Shown: positions 1-8,364, counted from the first letter of the stretch. The stretch is 41,085 bases of DNA from CAZGCA01 sp964524145 (GCA_964524145.1 CAZGCA010000058.1:1-41085); one strand, 5' to 3'. Notes: a model not told the origin generated them from the sequence alone. Translations and numbers: made by a program.

Positions 1-66
1 TTTATTCCCCACCTGAAACGCCATCAAGCTGCGAATTTTTTGGGGGATGTTCTGGATATTCTCCCC

Positions 67-95
67 TTGACAAATCTCTCCAATTGTGCTATTAC
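67..95 (+). promoter_or_regulatory. Sigma-70 type promoter of a possible small RNA
   Basis: TTGACA (67-72) is followed after exactly 17 bases by TATTAC (90-95). Several further TATA-like hexamers follow at 96-107, so the exact -10 is uncertain. No protein gene lies downstream on this strand, only the structured stretch ending in the terminator at 194-232. Confidence 0.5.
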
Positions 96-101
96 TATAG
101 T

Positions 102-232
102 AGTATACCTGAGCGGCGATTGTTCTTCAAATCTCAGTAAGGATTGGGACGAAACTTTCGTCCGACCGCAGGCAACGTCTCCGCGGAGCGTCCGGCGTCT
201 CCATGGTTTTCCATGCGGGACGCCCTTTTTTT
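102..232 (+). ncRNA. Candidate orphan small RNA, about 130 nt
   Basis: The stretch lies between a promoter-like element (67-95) and a strong intrinsic terminator (194-232). It holds a hairpin GGACGA/TCGTCC (147-163, loop AACTT) and a palindrome CTCCGCGGAG (179-188). I see no convincing reading frame with a ribosome binding site. It ends 9 bases before the 3' end of the convergent esterase gene, so readthrough would be antisense to it. I do not recognise an RNA family. It could instead be the end of a gene that begins left of the window. Confidence 0.4.
194..232 (+). terminator. Rho-independent terminator (+ strand)
   Basis: GGCGTC TC CATGG / TTTT / CCATG CGG GACGCC forms a long stem (11 pairs around a small internal loop) with a TTTT loop, directly followed by C and a run of seven T. 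The T-run is on the + strand only, so it does not serve the convergent esterase gene. Confidence 0.8.
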
Positions 233-240
233 ATCTCCCT

Positions 241-1467
241 CTACCGTTGTTCCCGCAAACCCGGGAACGCAGATAACCCGGTCCGTTCATCAACCGAGCG
301 CGTTCCAACACTCTCGACACTGGCAGCGCCGCGGTTCTGGTGCAGAAACTCGAACACCTGCTCCGTCGGCTTGTCGCCCGCCAGACCCAGTTCGCGGTTC
401 AACGTCGCGTGCGTTTTGTCGTGCGCCGGCTCGACCCTGGCTTCCACGTCGGCGTCCCGCAGCGCGTTGGCCAGCCGCTCGGACTGAATACGAGAAGCAA
501 GTCGTGTCGCCACATGGATAATGAGGAACGGAGGGATTCCCTTGCCCGTGGCGACGTGAGTTATCGGAGACGCGTCCTTCTGAACGGCCGGATCGTCTCC
601 GAAGACAGTCGTGTACGTTTGTCTCGCTTTGGGAGTGCCAAGCTTGGTGACCTGCAGCGGGATGTCATACCCGCCGCCGTCCAGGAGCACCACTCCCTTC
701 AATACCCCGGGTGTCAGGGCTTCCGCGTCGAGGTACCGTTCATCGGTGGCTACGAGCGCGGCCAGATGCGCTCCCGCAGAGTGGCCCATGAGAAAGATGC
801 GGTCGGGATCGCCGCCGTACTCTGCCGCGTGCGACTGTATCCAGGCGATGGATTTCGCAACGTCCTGTCCCTGGTCACGATACGTCGAATCCTGCGCCAA
901 CCGGTAATTGACGCTCGCAAAGACGTATCCTTCGTCCACAAAACGCTGGGGCTTTGCGGTCACGTTCGCCTTGTCGCCCTTTCTCCACCCGCCGCCGTGT
1001 ATGAACACCATGATCGGGCGGCTCGCCCCTGTCTTGGGAGCGTAAAGGTCGAGGCTCGTGGAGTTGCTGTCCACACCCGGAACGGTTCTGTAAACAACAT
1101 CCTCGAATACACGCACGTCGGACGAGAGTGGCAGCCTAGCCGCAGCCAACCGCTCGCGCTCGACGTTCCGGCTCATCATCAATGCCACGGCGCGTTCGAA
1201 CTTTTCTCCCTGCTCCGGTGTCAGGATCTTCTTCAGTTCCGAAGAGAACGCAGGGTTCCGGTAATCCCCCAAGTACTTCGGCAGCAGTGTCCGGATCTGC
1301 GTTTGCTGTTCCGGCGACAGTTCGAGGCTCTCCAGCACGCCCGACAGCGTCCGCCTCCCTTCGGTTGCCCGGGCGGGCGCCACCCTGCGCGGCTGAGCGG
1401 AAACGTCAACCACCCTCAACAACCCAAACGCCACAACAGCACACACAATCGCGATTGTTCGGTTCAT
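241..1467 (-). CDS. Exported alpha/beta-hydrolase (HSL/BD-FAE-type esterase)
   Basis: This 408-aa protein is a likely secreted carboxylesterase. Residues 1-24 form a signal peptide ending near VSAQ. Residues about 40-95 are helical and charged, with an LSPEQQTQIRTLL stretch resembling LTxxQ/Spy-type periplasmic segments. The hydrolase domain follows: oxyanion motif HGGGW (157-161), nucleophile GHSAG (Ser230) and a late His in DKTHA (about 354). These are the hallmarks of the HSL/acetyl-xylan-esterase-like family, which cleaves carboxylic esters; the substrate is unknown. I start at the ATG at 1467 rather than 24 bases upstream, because AGAAGGA precedes it at good spacing and the signal peptide begins there. 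It is a single gene with its own promoter, divergent from the dehydratase operon. Confidence 0.85.
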   Translation of the reverse strand: MNRTIAIVCAVVAFGLLRVVDVSAQPRRVAPARATEGRRTLSGVLESLELSPEQQTQIRTLLPKYLGDYRNPAFSSELKKILTPEQGEKFERAVALMMSRNVERERLAAARLPLSSDVRVFEDVVYRTVPGVDSNSTSLDLYAPKTGASRPIMVFIHGGGWRKGDKANVTAKPQRFVDEGYVFASVNYRLAQDSTYRDQGQDVAKSIAWIQSHAAEYGGDPDRIFLMGHSAGAHLAALVATDERYLDAEALTPGVLKGVVLLDGGGYDIPLQVTKLGTPKARQTYTTVFGDDPAVQKDASPITHVATGKGIPPFLIIHVATRLASRIQSERLANALRDADVEARVEPAHDKTHATLNRELGLAGDKPTEQVFEFLHQNRGAASVESVGTRSVDERTGLSAFPGLREQR

Positions 1468-1523
1468 CGGTCGTCCTTCTCGACATATCATTCGAGTACG
1501 CCTACGAGGTCGTTCTGTGGGCT

Positions 1524-1552
1524 ATTCTAGCCCACTTGGCTATCTCCGTCAA
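1524..1552 (-). promoter_or_regulatory. Promoter of the esterase gene
   Basis: On the minus strand TTGACG (1552-1547), 17 bases, then TAGAAT (1529-1524). It lies about 60 bases upstream of the esterase start. Confidence 0.6.
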
Positions 1553-1604
1553 CATCCACTTCGCGAACCTGACACTACACTCCGCCCACTCTCACGAACA
1601 CATC

Positions 1605-1634
1605 TTGACAGCGTTCACTAGCAACCGGTAGTAT
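1605..1634 (+). promoter_or_regulatory. Promoter of the dehydratase operon
   Basis: TTGACA (1605-1610), 18 bases, TAGTAT (1629-1634). The sequence around the -10 (GGTAGTATAGG) recurs at 8387-8397 before the GT-C gene. A second candidate, TTGGCA-N17-TATTTT (1666-1694), lies closer to the gene. Confidence 0.6.
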
Positions 1635-1721
1635 AGGAGCGCGTCAGGACGCGGTATCAGTTTGGTTGGCAAAGAGAGAAGAATCGTTTATTTTCCAACG
1701 GAATCCTGAAAGGTCGGCTGT

Positions 1722-2873
1722 ATGGCAGTGTCTTCAAAAACATACAAACAAATGGAGATCTTCGAGTCGGTCTGCGCGAACCCGTACGCGACGGCCCGCG
1801 CCGCTGCGGAACGGGGCGAGAAAGTCGCGGGATACATGTGCACCTACACTCCGGTGGAACTGCTCGACGCGGCAGGCTATTTCCCGGTGCGGATACTCGG
1901 GCGGGAGGGTGCAATATCGCAATCGGACGGCCACCTGCAGGTGTACGCGTGCAGCCTGGCGCGAAGCGTGCTCGACATGCTCTTATCCGACGAGCTGGGG
2001 TTCCTGGACCTGATGATGTTCCCGCACACGTGCGACACCATACAGAGCCTTGCCGAGATATGGAAGCAAAACGCGCTGGATATCCCGGCGCTCACCGTGT
2101 CCACACCGGTCTGGACCGACGGTCCGCACGCGTTCGACTTCTACCGCAAGGAGCTGGACCGCGCGCGCCGGTCTCTCGAGGCGCACACAGGGACCGAGAT
2201 CTCGGACAGCTCGATAACCGACAGCATAGCGTTGTACAACGAGCACCGGTCGGCAATGCGTCAGCTCTACGAGCTCAGGCGCGCCCGACCGGGCATCCTC
2301 TCGGGCGCTCAAATGCTCTCGGTGGTGCTCGCCTGGTTTCTGATGCCGACGAACGAGCACCTGCACGCGCTCACGCAGCTTGTCGCGGACCTCGAATCGG
2401 CGGAGACTGAACCGGCGGCGACCGTACCGAGAGTGCTGCTTGTGGGGGCCGCGTGTCGCGGCCAGGAGTACCTGTCTGTGATAGAAGACGCGGGAAGCGT
2501 CGTCGTCGATGACGAGCTTTGCACGGGCTCGCGCGCGTTTGCCATCGAGCCGGGTCCCGACGGCGACCCGTTCGGACAACTGGCACGAATGTATTTGAGA
2601 CGGGTTCCCTGCGCGTCGAAACACTGTCCCACGTTTAACATGGGCGATCACGTCGCCGAGAAAGCCCGCGGTTCTCGAGCAGACGGCGTGATCTTCCTGT
2701 ACACGAAATTCTGCGACCCGTGGGGGTTTGACTACCCGTACATACGCGACGCGCTCGAGACGGCGGAGATTCCTTCGCTGCTGGTCGAGATAGAACAGCA
2801 CCTGCCGCCTTCCGAGCAACTGAAGACGCGGCTCTCGGCGTTTGTGGAGATGCTCGAGGCGAGACAAGTATAG
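1722..2873 (+). CDS. 2-hydroxyacyl-CoA dehydratase / benzoyl-CoA reductase-like subunit (HgdB/BcrB type)
   Basis: The 383-aa protein belongs to the 2-hydroxyglutaryl-CoA dehydratase D-component family. These heterodimeric Fe-S enzymes use a low-potential electron to dehydrate 2-hydroxyacyl-CoA or, in the benzoyl-CoA reductase branch, to reduce an aromatic ring. The likely [4Fe-4S] ligands are visible: Cys77 (YACSLAR), Cys104 (PHTCDT) and Cys331 (KFCDPWG). The N-terminal GYMCTYTPVELLDAAGYFPVR stretch, one residue trimmed on either side, is the usual fold entry of the family. AAAGG lies about 9 bases before the ATG. The partner subunit follows 20 bases downstream. The activator ATPase that normally fires these enzymes is not in the window. 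The substrate cannot be told from sequence. Confidence 0.85.
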   Translation: MAVSSKTYKQMEIFESVCANPYATARAAAERGEKVAGYMCTYTPVELLDAAGYFPVRILGREGAISQSDGHLQVYACSLARSVLDMLLSDELGFLDLMMFPHTCDTIQSLAEIWKQNALDIPALTVSTPVWTDGPHAFDFYRKELDRARRSLEAHTGTEISDSSITDSIALYNEHRSAMRQLYELRRARPGILSGAQMLSVVLAWFLMPTNEHLHALTQLVADLESAETEPAATVPRVLLVGAACRGQEYLSVIEDAGSVVVDDELCTGSRAFAIEPGPDGDPFGQLARMYLRRVPCASKHCPTFNMGDHVAEKARGSRADGVIFLYTKFCDPWGFDYPYIRDALETAEIPSLLVEIEQHLPPSEQLKTRLSAFVEMLEARQV

Positions 2874-2893
2874 AAGGATAGGCGGAGGCTGTT

Positions 2894-4132
2894 TTGGAGA
2901 CCACAAACCAGAAATACGTTCCAATCAAAGCTACGGAGCCCTATCAACAGTTGATGATCGAGTACTACATGGAGGCCAAAGCGGCCGAAGGTACCGACCG
3001 CAAGATCGCGTGGATCACCAGCGGCGCGCCCGTGGAGATCCTCTACGCCGCCGACGTCATACCCATCTATCCCGAAAACCATGCCGCGTTGTGCAGCGCG
3101 CGGCACCAGGCCAACGAGCTCGCCCAGGTGGCCGAAGAACGCGGGTTCTCGCGCGACCTGTGCGGGTATGCGCGCACCGACTTCGGGTCGCTCTACACCG
3201 GCGACAGCCCCATCGGCGGGCTGCCGAAACCCGATTTCCTCCTCTGCTGCAACAACATCTGCGGTACCGTCACCAAATGGTACCAGCAACTGCAGCGCGA
3301 CCTTAACGTACCGCTTCTCTATCTCGACACGCCGTTTATCCACGACGAGCAACCGACTCCCGACGCGATTGCCTACGTTCGCGACCAGATCGATGATCTG
3401 ATAACCGGGGTCGGCGATATCGTCGGCAAACCCATCGAGAAGGACGAGCTTGTCCATGTCTTCACAACAGGTCTCGAGGCCGGCGCGCTGTGGGGCGAGA
3501 TACTCGACCTGTCCGCCGTGAAACCGTCACCGATGAGTTCGTTCGACGCCTTCATACACATGGCCCCGATCGTCGTCATGCGCGGCACGCAGAAATGTAT
3601 CGACTTCTACAAGTTGCTCCTCGAGGAGATCAAACAGCGCGTCGACGACGGCATCGCCGCCGTACCCAACGAACAGTTCCGGCTCGGCTGGGACAACATA
3701 GCCATCTGGTACAACCTGCGCGAGTTGTCGAAGAAGTTCGCGAAGCTCAAGGCGTGTCTGGCCGCCGCAACGTACACCTACAGCTGGGTAACGATGAGAA
3801 TCAACACCGACTACGAAGACCCATTGGAAGCCGCAGCGGCAGGGTACATGTGCTCCTATATCAACAGCGGGATGGAGATCCGCAAGAAGACGCTCGCTGG
3901 GATGGTCGAGAAATACCAGCTCGACGGCGTGATCTTGCACTCCAGCCGCAGTTGCCGGCCCTACTCGCTGTGCCAGTACGACCTCGCCAAGTTCATCGAG
4001 AGCGAATGCAACACGCCGACACTGGTTATCGAAGCCGACCATTGCGACCCGAGAAGTTTCGCCGAAGAACAGACGTACACCCGTCTCGACGCGTTTATCG
4101 AAACCCTCGCCGCGCGCCAATCCGGCGAGTAA
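2894..4132 (+). CDS. 2-hydroxyacyl-CoA dehydratase / benzoyl-CoA reductase-like subunit (HgdA/BcrC type)
   Basis: This 412-aa protein is the second subunit of the heterodimer. Family marks are GAPVEILYAADVIPIYPEN near the N-terminus, Cys90, a Cys cluster LLCCNNICG (118-123), SRSCRPYSLC (Cys354, Cys360) and the C-terminal CDPRSFAEEQTYTRLDAFIE. It starts with TTG at 2894: GGCGGAGG lies 5-8 bases upstream, and no ATG near this point would keep the N-terminal family block. The 20-base gap to the upstream subunit shows one transcript. Compared with true benzoyl-CoA reductase the pair lacks neighbouring ATPase subunits and ferredoxin, so a fermentation-type dehydratase is as likely as an aromatic reductase. 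Confidence 0.85.
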   Translation: METTNQKYVPIKATEPYQQLMIEYYMEAKAAEGTDRKIAWITSGAPVEILYAADVIPIYPENHAALCSARHQANELAQVAEERGFSRDLCGYARTDFGSLYTGDSPIGGLPKPDFLLCCNNICGTVTKWYQQLQRDLNVPLLYLDTPFIHDEQPTPDAIAYVRDQIDDLITGVGDIVGKPIEKDELVHVFTTGLEAGALWGEILDLSAVKPSPMSSFDAFIHMAPIVVMRGTQKCIDFYKLLLEEIKQRVDDGIAAVPNEQFRLGWDNIAIWYNLRELSKKFAKLKACLAAATYTYSWVTMRINTDYEDPLEAAAAGYMCSYINSGMEIRKKTLAGMVEKYQLDGVILHSSRSCRPYSLCQYDLAKFIESECNTPTLVIEADHCDPRSFAEEQTYTRLDAFIETLAARQSGE

Positions 4133-4204
4133 GGAACCGCTCGAACCAGGCAAGAGTGCCGGACTCCAAGAGATCCACCAACTCGTCGCCATCCTCGCTC
4201 AGCA

Positions 4205-4228
4205 CCGCCTGAAGGCGGAACTACGAAC
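4205..4228. repeat. Dispersed palindromic repeat, copy 1
   Basis: A CCGCC-TGAA-GGCGG hairpin followed by AACTACGAAC. A second copy at 18270-18293 matches 21 of 24 bases, with all three changes being transitions. It sits in the convergent gap between the dehydratase operon and the M28 gene, where it may also act as a transcript end, although there is no T-run. Confidence 0.6.
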
Positions 4229-4248
4229 TTCGCCTGTATCTGCGCAGG

Positions 4249-5445
4249 CTATTGTGTGTTCTCGCCGCTATGGACCAGTTGCCGCACAATCGTCTCGGCG
4301 AAGTCCGCTGTCCTGAGGATTACGTCGAAGTCGAGCTTGTCCGTTGTGTCCGAGGGCTGGTGCCAGTGCGGAGGGAAGCCGGCCGCGTCGAAGCACATGA
4401 GCGAGAGCGCCTGGTAGTCGCGTGCGAGCGGGATGAGCGCGTCGGTCGTCAGCAGTCTGAACGGTGTCGGCGCGGCCTGGTGGTCCGCTGCACTCCGAGC
4501 GGCGACCTCGCGCATTGTGGGTGACGCGCGGTATCCTTTGAGCATGCCCTCCCTGGTAACGTATCGCAGATTGCCGCATCCAACATGATCGATGTTGAGA
4601 AAGAACGTCGTGTCGCGATCGAACCTGTTGGTTCTGAGCAGATGCACCATGCCGTTCATACCGGCTTCCTCGCCTCCGGTAGCGACGAAGAGCAGCGCGG
4701 TGTTCTCGGGCGGGTCAACGGCACACCTCCGGGCCAACTCGAGCATCACGGCAGTGCCGGAAGCGTTGTCGATTGCGCCGGGGACCGGGACGCCGCGCAA
4801 TTGACCGAGGACAATGAACGCGGCAAGCAAAAGGAGATAAGCGACTGCGGCAATGCGCAACGCCAGCAGCCAGGGGAGCAGTGTCGGGCCGGCACTGAAA
4901 GCGTTGGCGGCGGCCGGTGTCACGGTCACGACAATCATCGAAATGAACGCCAGGAAAAACGCGGGACGCAAGACGTACACCATGGGTCTCGTAAACAGCG
5001 GGCTGCTGCGTGCGGAATCGTAATGGGCGGAGACAACGATTGTCCTCTCCGATTGTGCAGAACCAAGCCGCCCGATGACGTTCTGGGACGGCGTTTTCGG
5101 GAGCAGCCGGGAGATGATGGGGAACCCGGCGTTCTCCGTGACGAAGAGCACCAGTTCCACCGAGCCGTAGACGAACGCCACCATCGGCCACAGTAACGAG
5201 ACAAGGAATACCAGCAGATACTCGCCGAAGAAGGCTGCATACGTCCACGCGTACGTCTCCGGCGCTTCGAAATCGTCCAGTCCGCCGTTGCCGATGGCGT
5301 CGCGCATCCGCGCCTGGACGTACTCTGCGGCGGCGCGCTCGTTTTCCGAGCCGGTAATGCGGTGCGGGAGTTCGCCGGCCAGAAAGGATATGTCAGCCTT
5401 CATAGCGGCCGTGCCGTCCTGAACGGCGCTCATCTCACAACCCAT
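4249..5445 (-). CDS. Membrane-bound M28 family zinc aminopeptidase
   Basis: The 398-aa protein has a complete M28 metallopeptidase core interrupted by membrane segments. Two-zinc ligands are visible: His141 (SAHYDS), Asp226 (GAIDNASG), Glu259/Glu260 (GGEEAG), Asp286 (NIDHVG) and His362 (HWHQPSD). Hydrophobic helices lie at about 68-103 (two), 156-177 and 189-213, so it is an integral membrane enzyme probably removing N-terminal residues from peptides. It is last in the TPR-aminotransferase-peptidase run, 27 bases after the aminotransferase. The start is uncertain: ATGs at 5445, 5433 and 5403 are all possible and none has a strong ribosome site. No zinc ligand is missing. Confidence 0.82.
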   Translation of the reverse strand: MGCEMSAVQDGTAAMKADISFLAGELPHRITGSENERAAAEYVQARMRDAIGNGGLDDFEAPETYAWTYAAFFGEYLLVFLVSLLWPMVAFVYGSVELVLFVTENAGFPIISRLLPKTPSQNVIGRLGSAQSERTIVVSAHYDSARSSPLFTRPMVYVLRPAFFLAFISMIVVTVTPAAANAFSAGPTLLPWLLALRIAAVAYLLLLAAFIVLGQLRGVPVPGAIDNASGTAVMLELARRCAVDPPENTALLFVATGGEEAGMNGMVHLLRTNRFDRDTTFFLNIDHVGCGNLRYVTREGMLKGYRASPTMREVAARSAADHQAAPTPFRLLTTDALIPLARDYQALSLMCFDAAGFPPHWHQPSDTTDKLDFDVILRTADFAETIVRQLVHSGENTQ

Positions 5446-5472
5446 GGGATCTCATCTTGCGTGGCGCAGCTT

Positions 5473-6720
5473 TCACGTGGCTCGTGCAATTGCTTTGACA
5501 GACTCCGCTACAGCGGCCAGGACGCGGTCGGTTTCGTCCGGCGAGATGGTCAGCGGCGGCATGAGACGCAGAACGTTCGGCGCGCTGCCGGAGTTCGAGG
5601 CAAGCACGCGTCGTGCCGCCATCTCCTTGACCATCGTCGCGCCGTCACGTGCGGTGGCGAGCTCGACGCCGATCATCAGCCCCTTCTGCCTGATTCCGGT
5701 GACGGTGCCGGGGTATTGGCGTGCAATCTCCCGGAGACGATCCGCAAACCCCTCCCCTACCCTGGCGGCCCGGTCGGCCAGGTTGTTCTTCTCGATGTAG
5801 TCTATCGTTGCCAACGCGACGCAACAGCCCAGGTCCGCACCCCCGAACGTGGACATGTGGATGAAGGGATCGGCCAGCAGAAGCTTATTGAGTTCGGGGC
5901 GGAATATCGTTGCGGCTATCGGGTAGAGACCGCCGCCCATGCTCTTGCCGACCGTCATGATATCGGGGACAACGCCATAGTGTTGGCAGCAGAACATCGT
6001 GCCGGTGCGCGCCCATCCCGTCTGTATCTCGTCGAAGATGAGCAGCAGGCCGTGTTCGTCGCAAACCGATCGCAGCCCGTCCAGATAATCGTCATCGGGC
6101 ACACGAACCCCTCCTTCGCCTTGAATCGGTTCGACGATGACCGCTGCCGTGTCGGCGTCTACAGCGTCGCGCACGGCGTCCACGTCGTTGAAAGGAACGG
6201 TCCTGAAGCCCGGCGCGAGCGGTTCGAACGGTTTCTTGAAGTACTCGTTCCCGCTTGCAGCGAGCGAGAACCCGGTGTGGCCGTGGTACGACCCGGCCAT
6301 CGATAGTATCCGCGTCTTGCCGGTAGCGCCCCGGGCCAGCTTGACGGCGAAATCGTTTGATTCTCCGCCGCCTGACGCAAAGACGCTGCACTCGAGGTCG
6401 CCCGGAGCGATCTGTGCAAGCTTTGCCGCGAGTTCGGCCTTTTCTTTTGACACGAGAAGATGCAGTCCGACGTCGGCGTGTTCGAGCGCTTCAGTGAGCG
6501 CCTTGATTATGTGCGGGTTGCGGTGCCCGAGGTTGAATACGCCGGAAGACGTGATGCAATCGATGTACTCTTTGCCTTCCGTATCCCAGACCTTGCACCC
6601 TTCGAACCGCTGGGGTACGATGTCGAGTCCCACCACGGCCAGCATCGCAACCTTTGTGCGGTTGACGTGGCGGGCGTACTGTTCGGCGACAGACTCCGTT
6701 TTCCTGTCCCGCAAGTTCAT
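5473..6720 (-). CDS. Class III pyridoxal-phosphate aminotransferase
   Basis: This 415-aa protein has the whole class III (acetylornithine / 4-aminobutyrate / ornithine aminotransferase) pattern: GxFNLGHRNP near residue 60, FASGGGESNDFAVKLAR for phosphate binding, VEPIQGEGG, LIFDEIQTGWARTG (Asp230) and the PLP Schiff-base lysine in TVGKSMGGG (Lys259). It moves an amino group from an omega-amine or amino acid to a keto acid; the precise substrate is not readable. The frame is open far upstream, but the family N-terminus and the ATG at 6720 agree (MNLRDRKTES). It lies 43 bases after the TPR gene and 27 before the peptidase, so it is probably in the same transcript. Confidence 0.85.
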   Translation of the reverse strand: MNLRDRKTESVAEQYARHVNRTKVAMLAVVGLDIVPQRFEGCKVWDTEGKEYIDCITSSGVFNLGHRNPHIIKALTEALEHADVGLHLLVSKEKAELAAKLAQIAPGDLECSVFASGGGESNDFAVKLARGATGKTRILSMAGSYHGHTGFSLAASGNEYFKKPFEPLAPGFRTVPFNDVDAVRDAVDADTAAVIVEPIQGEGGVRVPDDDYLDGLRSVCDEHGLLLIFDEIQTGWARTGTMFCCQHYGVVPDIMTVGKSMGGGLYPIAATIFRPELNKLLLADPFIHMSTFGGADLGCCVALATIDYIEKNNLADRAARVGEGFADRLREIARQYPGTVTGIRQKGLMIGVELATARDGATMVKEMAARRVLASNSGSAPNVLRLMPPLTISPDETDRVLAAVAESVKAIARAT

Positions 6721-6763
6721 CCTAGATCCCGCGCTATACGATCCATGGGTTCGAGAAGCGGTC

Positions 6764-7702
6764 TTACTTCCGCGTTCTGACCATCTCGAGCAGGCGTTTT
6801 GCCGACAGACTGTCAGGATGAATGGCAAGCGCCTCCTCGAGCCGTGCTTCGGCGAATGCGCGGTCATCCTGGCGCACCGCGACTCGAGCAAGGTTGAGAA
6901 GCACGTTGAGCTTCTGGTCGGGTCTGAGTTCGAGGTCGAGGCAGTACTCCCATGCTTTGCGAGCTTCCGCCCAGTCTACCGCATAGCCGAAGGGCTTCCC
7001 CCCAAAGAACACCATCGCGTAGTCCTGTGCAAGCTCGATATCGGCAGGCTTCAAGTCTCTAGCGGTCTTTGACTCGAGGAGCACCCGCTCGAAAAGGGCG
7101 TGAAGGGTCACTCCGAGCTTTTCCTGGGACTCTTTTCGGTAGAGAAACAGACACTGAGACAGGTTGAAATGGTAATCGGGGTGGTTCGGCTCGAGCTCTA
7201 TAGCTTTCAGGTACTCGTCGAGCCCGCGTTCGACCTGGCCGACGTGCGAGTAATGCGTGCCGAGGTTGTTGTGCGCGTCCGCAAGGCCGGGATCGAGCGT
7301 TGCCGCCGTTTCCCATTCGTCGACGGCCCTCTGCTCGTCATATTTCGCGTCGGCCAGGAAGTTGCCGAAGTAGTTGTGCGCTTTGGCGTTCTTCGGATAC
7401 TTCTCCAGAAACCCGGTGTACGCCTTCTCGACGGCGGCCACCCGTTCGCGAACGGTTTTCATCTTGTCTTTTGCGAGCTGTTCCTCATCCCGCGCGAGAT
7501 ACTGTTCCGCCAGAGCCATGTCCCACGTGATAAGCGCCGTGTTGAGATCGTCCTGCCGCAGAAGTGCCGCGAGTTCCTCGGCCTCCGTTTGAGCTTGCTC
7601 TGCCGTGGACGCACTGGAGCCGACCCCGAGTGTAACCGCAAGTATGCATGTTGCCGCGACGAATCGCCAGAAAATAGTCACTCTACATCCTTGAGCATTC
7701 AT
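6764..7702 (-). CDS. Exported TPR-repeat protein
   Basis: The 312-aa protein has an N-terminal signal segment (WRFVAATCILAVTLGVGSS) and then about four tetratricopeptide repeats. The clearest are near residues 120-190 (AHNNLGTHYSHVGQVERGLDEYLKAIELEPNHPDYHFNLSQ) in their two halves, with another at the C-terminus (RLEEALAIHPDSLSAKRLLEM). Such proteins are scaffolds for protein contacts in the envelope and have no enzymatic site. It begins a three-gene minus-strand run with the aminotransferase and peptidase. The ATG is the only one before the signal segment, and an AGGA lies very close to it. Confidence 0.75.
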   Translation of the reverse strand: MNAQGCRVTIFWRFVAATCILAVTLGVGSSASTAEQAQTEAEELAALLRQDDLNTALITWDMALAEQYLARDEEQLAKDKMKTVRERVAAVEKAYTGFLEKYPKNAKAHNYFGNFLADAKYDEQRAVDEWETAATLDPGLADAHNNLGTHYSHVGQVERGLDEYLKAIELEPNHPDYHFNLSQCLFLYRKESQEKLGVTLHALFERVLLESKTARDLKPADIELAQDYAMVFFGGKPFGYAVDWAEARKAWEYCLDLELRPDQKLNVLLNLARVAVRQDDRAFAEARLEEALAIHPDSLSAKRLLEMVRTRK

Positions 7703-7748
7703 GTCCTACGCTCCCATATGGACCGCAACAGTCGTCCAATCCATGCTG

Positions 7749-7777
7749 ATTATACACTTGGCCGCAGGTGGCGTCCA
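7749..7777 (-). promoter_or_regulatory. Promoter of the TPR gene
   Basis: Minus strand TGGACG (7777-7772), 17 bases, perfect TATAAT (7754-7749), about 45 bases upstream of the start codon. Confidence 0.6.
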
Positions 7778-7841
7778 GCAGTCGCCCCGCTGAGGGATTT
7801 GCGCTGTCACGGTTTCGCCTTGCGGTAGGGTGAGTCTCAGT

Positions 7842-8084
7842 CACGTCGAACGGTAGTTGTCACACTTCCTTATCCCCTCATCTCCATATCTCCTTCACGT
7901 CGAACGGTAGTTGTCACACTGCCTTGTCCCCTCATCTCCCTCATCTCCATATCTCCTTCACGTCGAACGGTAGTTGTCACACTTCCTTATCCCCTTATCT
8001 CCCTCATCTCCATATCTCCTTCACGTCGAACGGTAGTTGTCACGCTGCCTTGTCCCCTCATCTCCCTCATCTCCATATCACCTT
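7842..8084. repeat. Tandem repeat, four copies of a 63-bp unit
   Basis: Units begin with CACGTCGAACGGTAGTTGTC at 7842, 7896, 7959 and 8022. Lengths are 54, 63, 63 and 63 bases. The first is short by one 9-base CTCATCTCC sub-repeat. Units alternate between two subtypes (CACTTCCTTAT and CAC/GCTGCCTTGT). Both strands stay open through the array, since 63 is a multiple of 3, but no start with a ribosome site supports a gene. Confidence 0.9.
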
Positions 8085-8364
8085 GTTCTTGTATGCGTGT
8101 ACGCTGCATTGTGTAAGAAAAGGAGAGGGGGAGATATGGGGGATATGGAGATATCGTCGACTCAAAATGGGCGGCAATTGTCCCTGTCCTTTCGTCGGCC
8201 TCAAGAGATGGGTAGCATGATACACAGGATGCAATGGGGGTACGCGCCGCTCGTGCAGTATTCCGTGTATCTTGTGAATCCTGTAAACTGTCCAAATATG
8301 TTTTCGCTTACGACGTTGCAGGCAAGATGCCTGCGCTACACCCGTGGTTACCAAGCGAGTGCTT
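8085..8364. other. Intergenic region with dispersed repeat fragments
   Basis: I see no gene here. At 8120-8152 a purine-rich stretch (GGGGGAGATATGGGGGATATGG) minus its ends is roughly the reverse complement of the tandem unit's CTCCATATCTCC part. At 8318-8334 lies the hairpin GCAGGC-AAGAT-GCCTGC, similar in style to the CAAG/CTTG-loop hairpins at 34131-34239. Confidence 0.4.

Noticed and set aside
340..1530. Long open frame on the + strand opposite the esterase
   Set aside because: It mirrors a well-supported hydrolase with catalytic motifs, signal peptide and promoter; the + frame has no recognisable features and is a shadow of GC-rich codon use.
7842..8084. Possible CRISPR array
   Set aside because: Units are contiguous and differ only at a few positions; there are no unique spacers between short repeats and no cas genes.
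7924..8220. Open frame through the tandem repeat
   Set aside because: Open only because the unit is 63 bases; the translation is a low-complexity repeat with no start signal.
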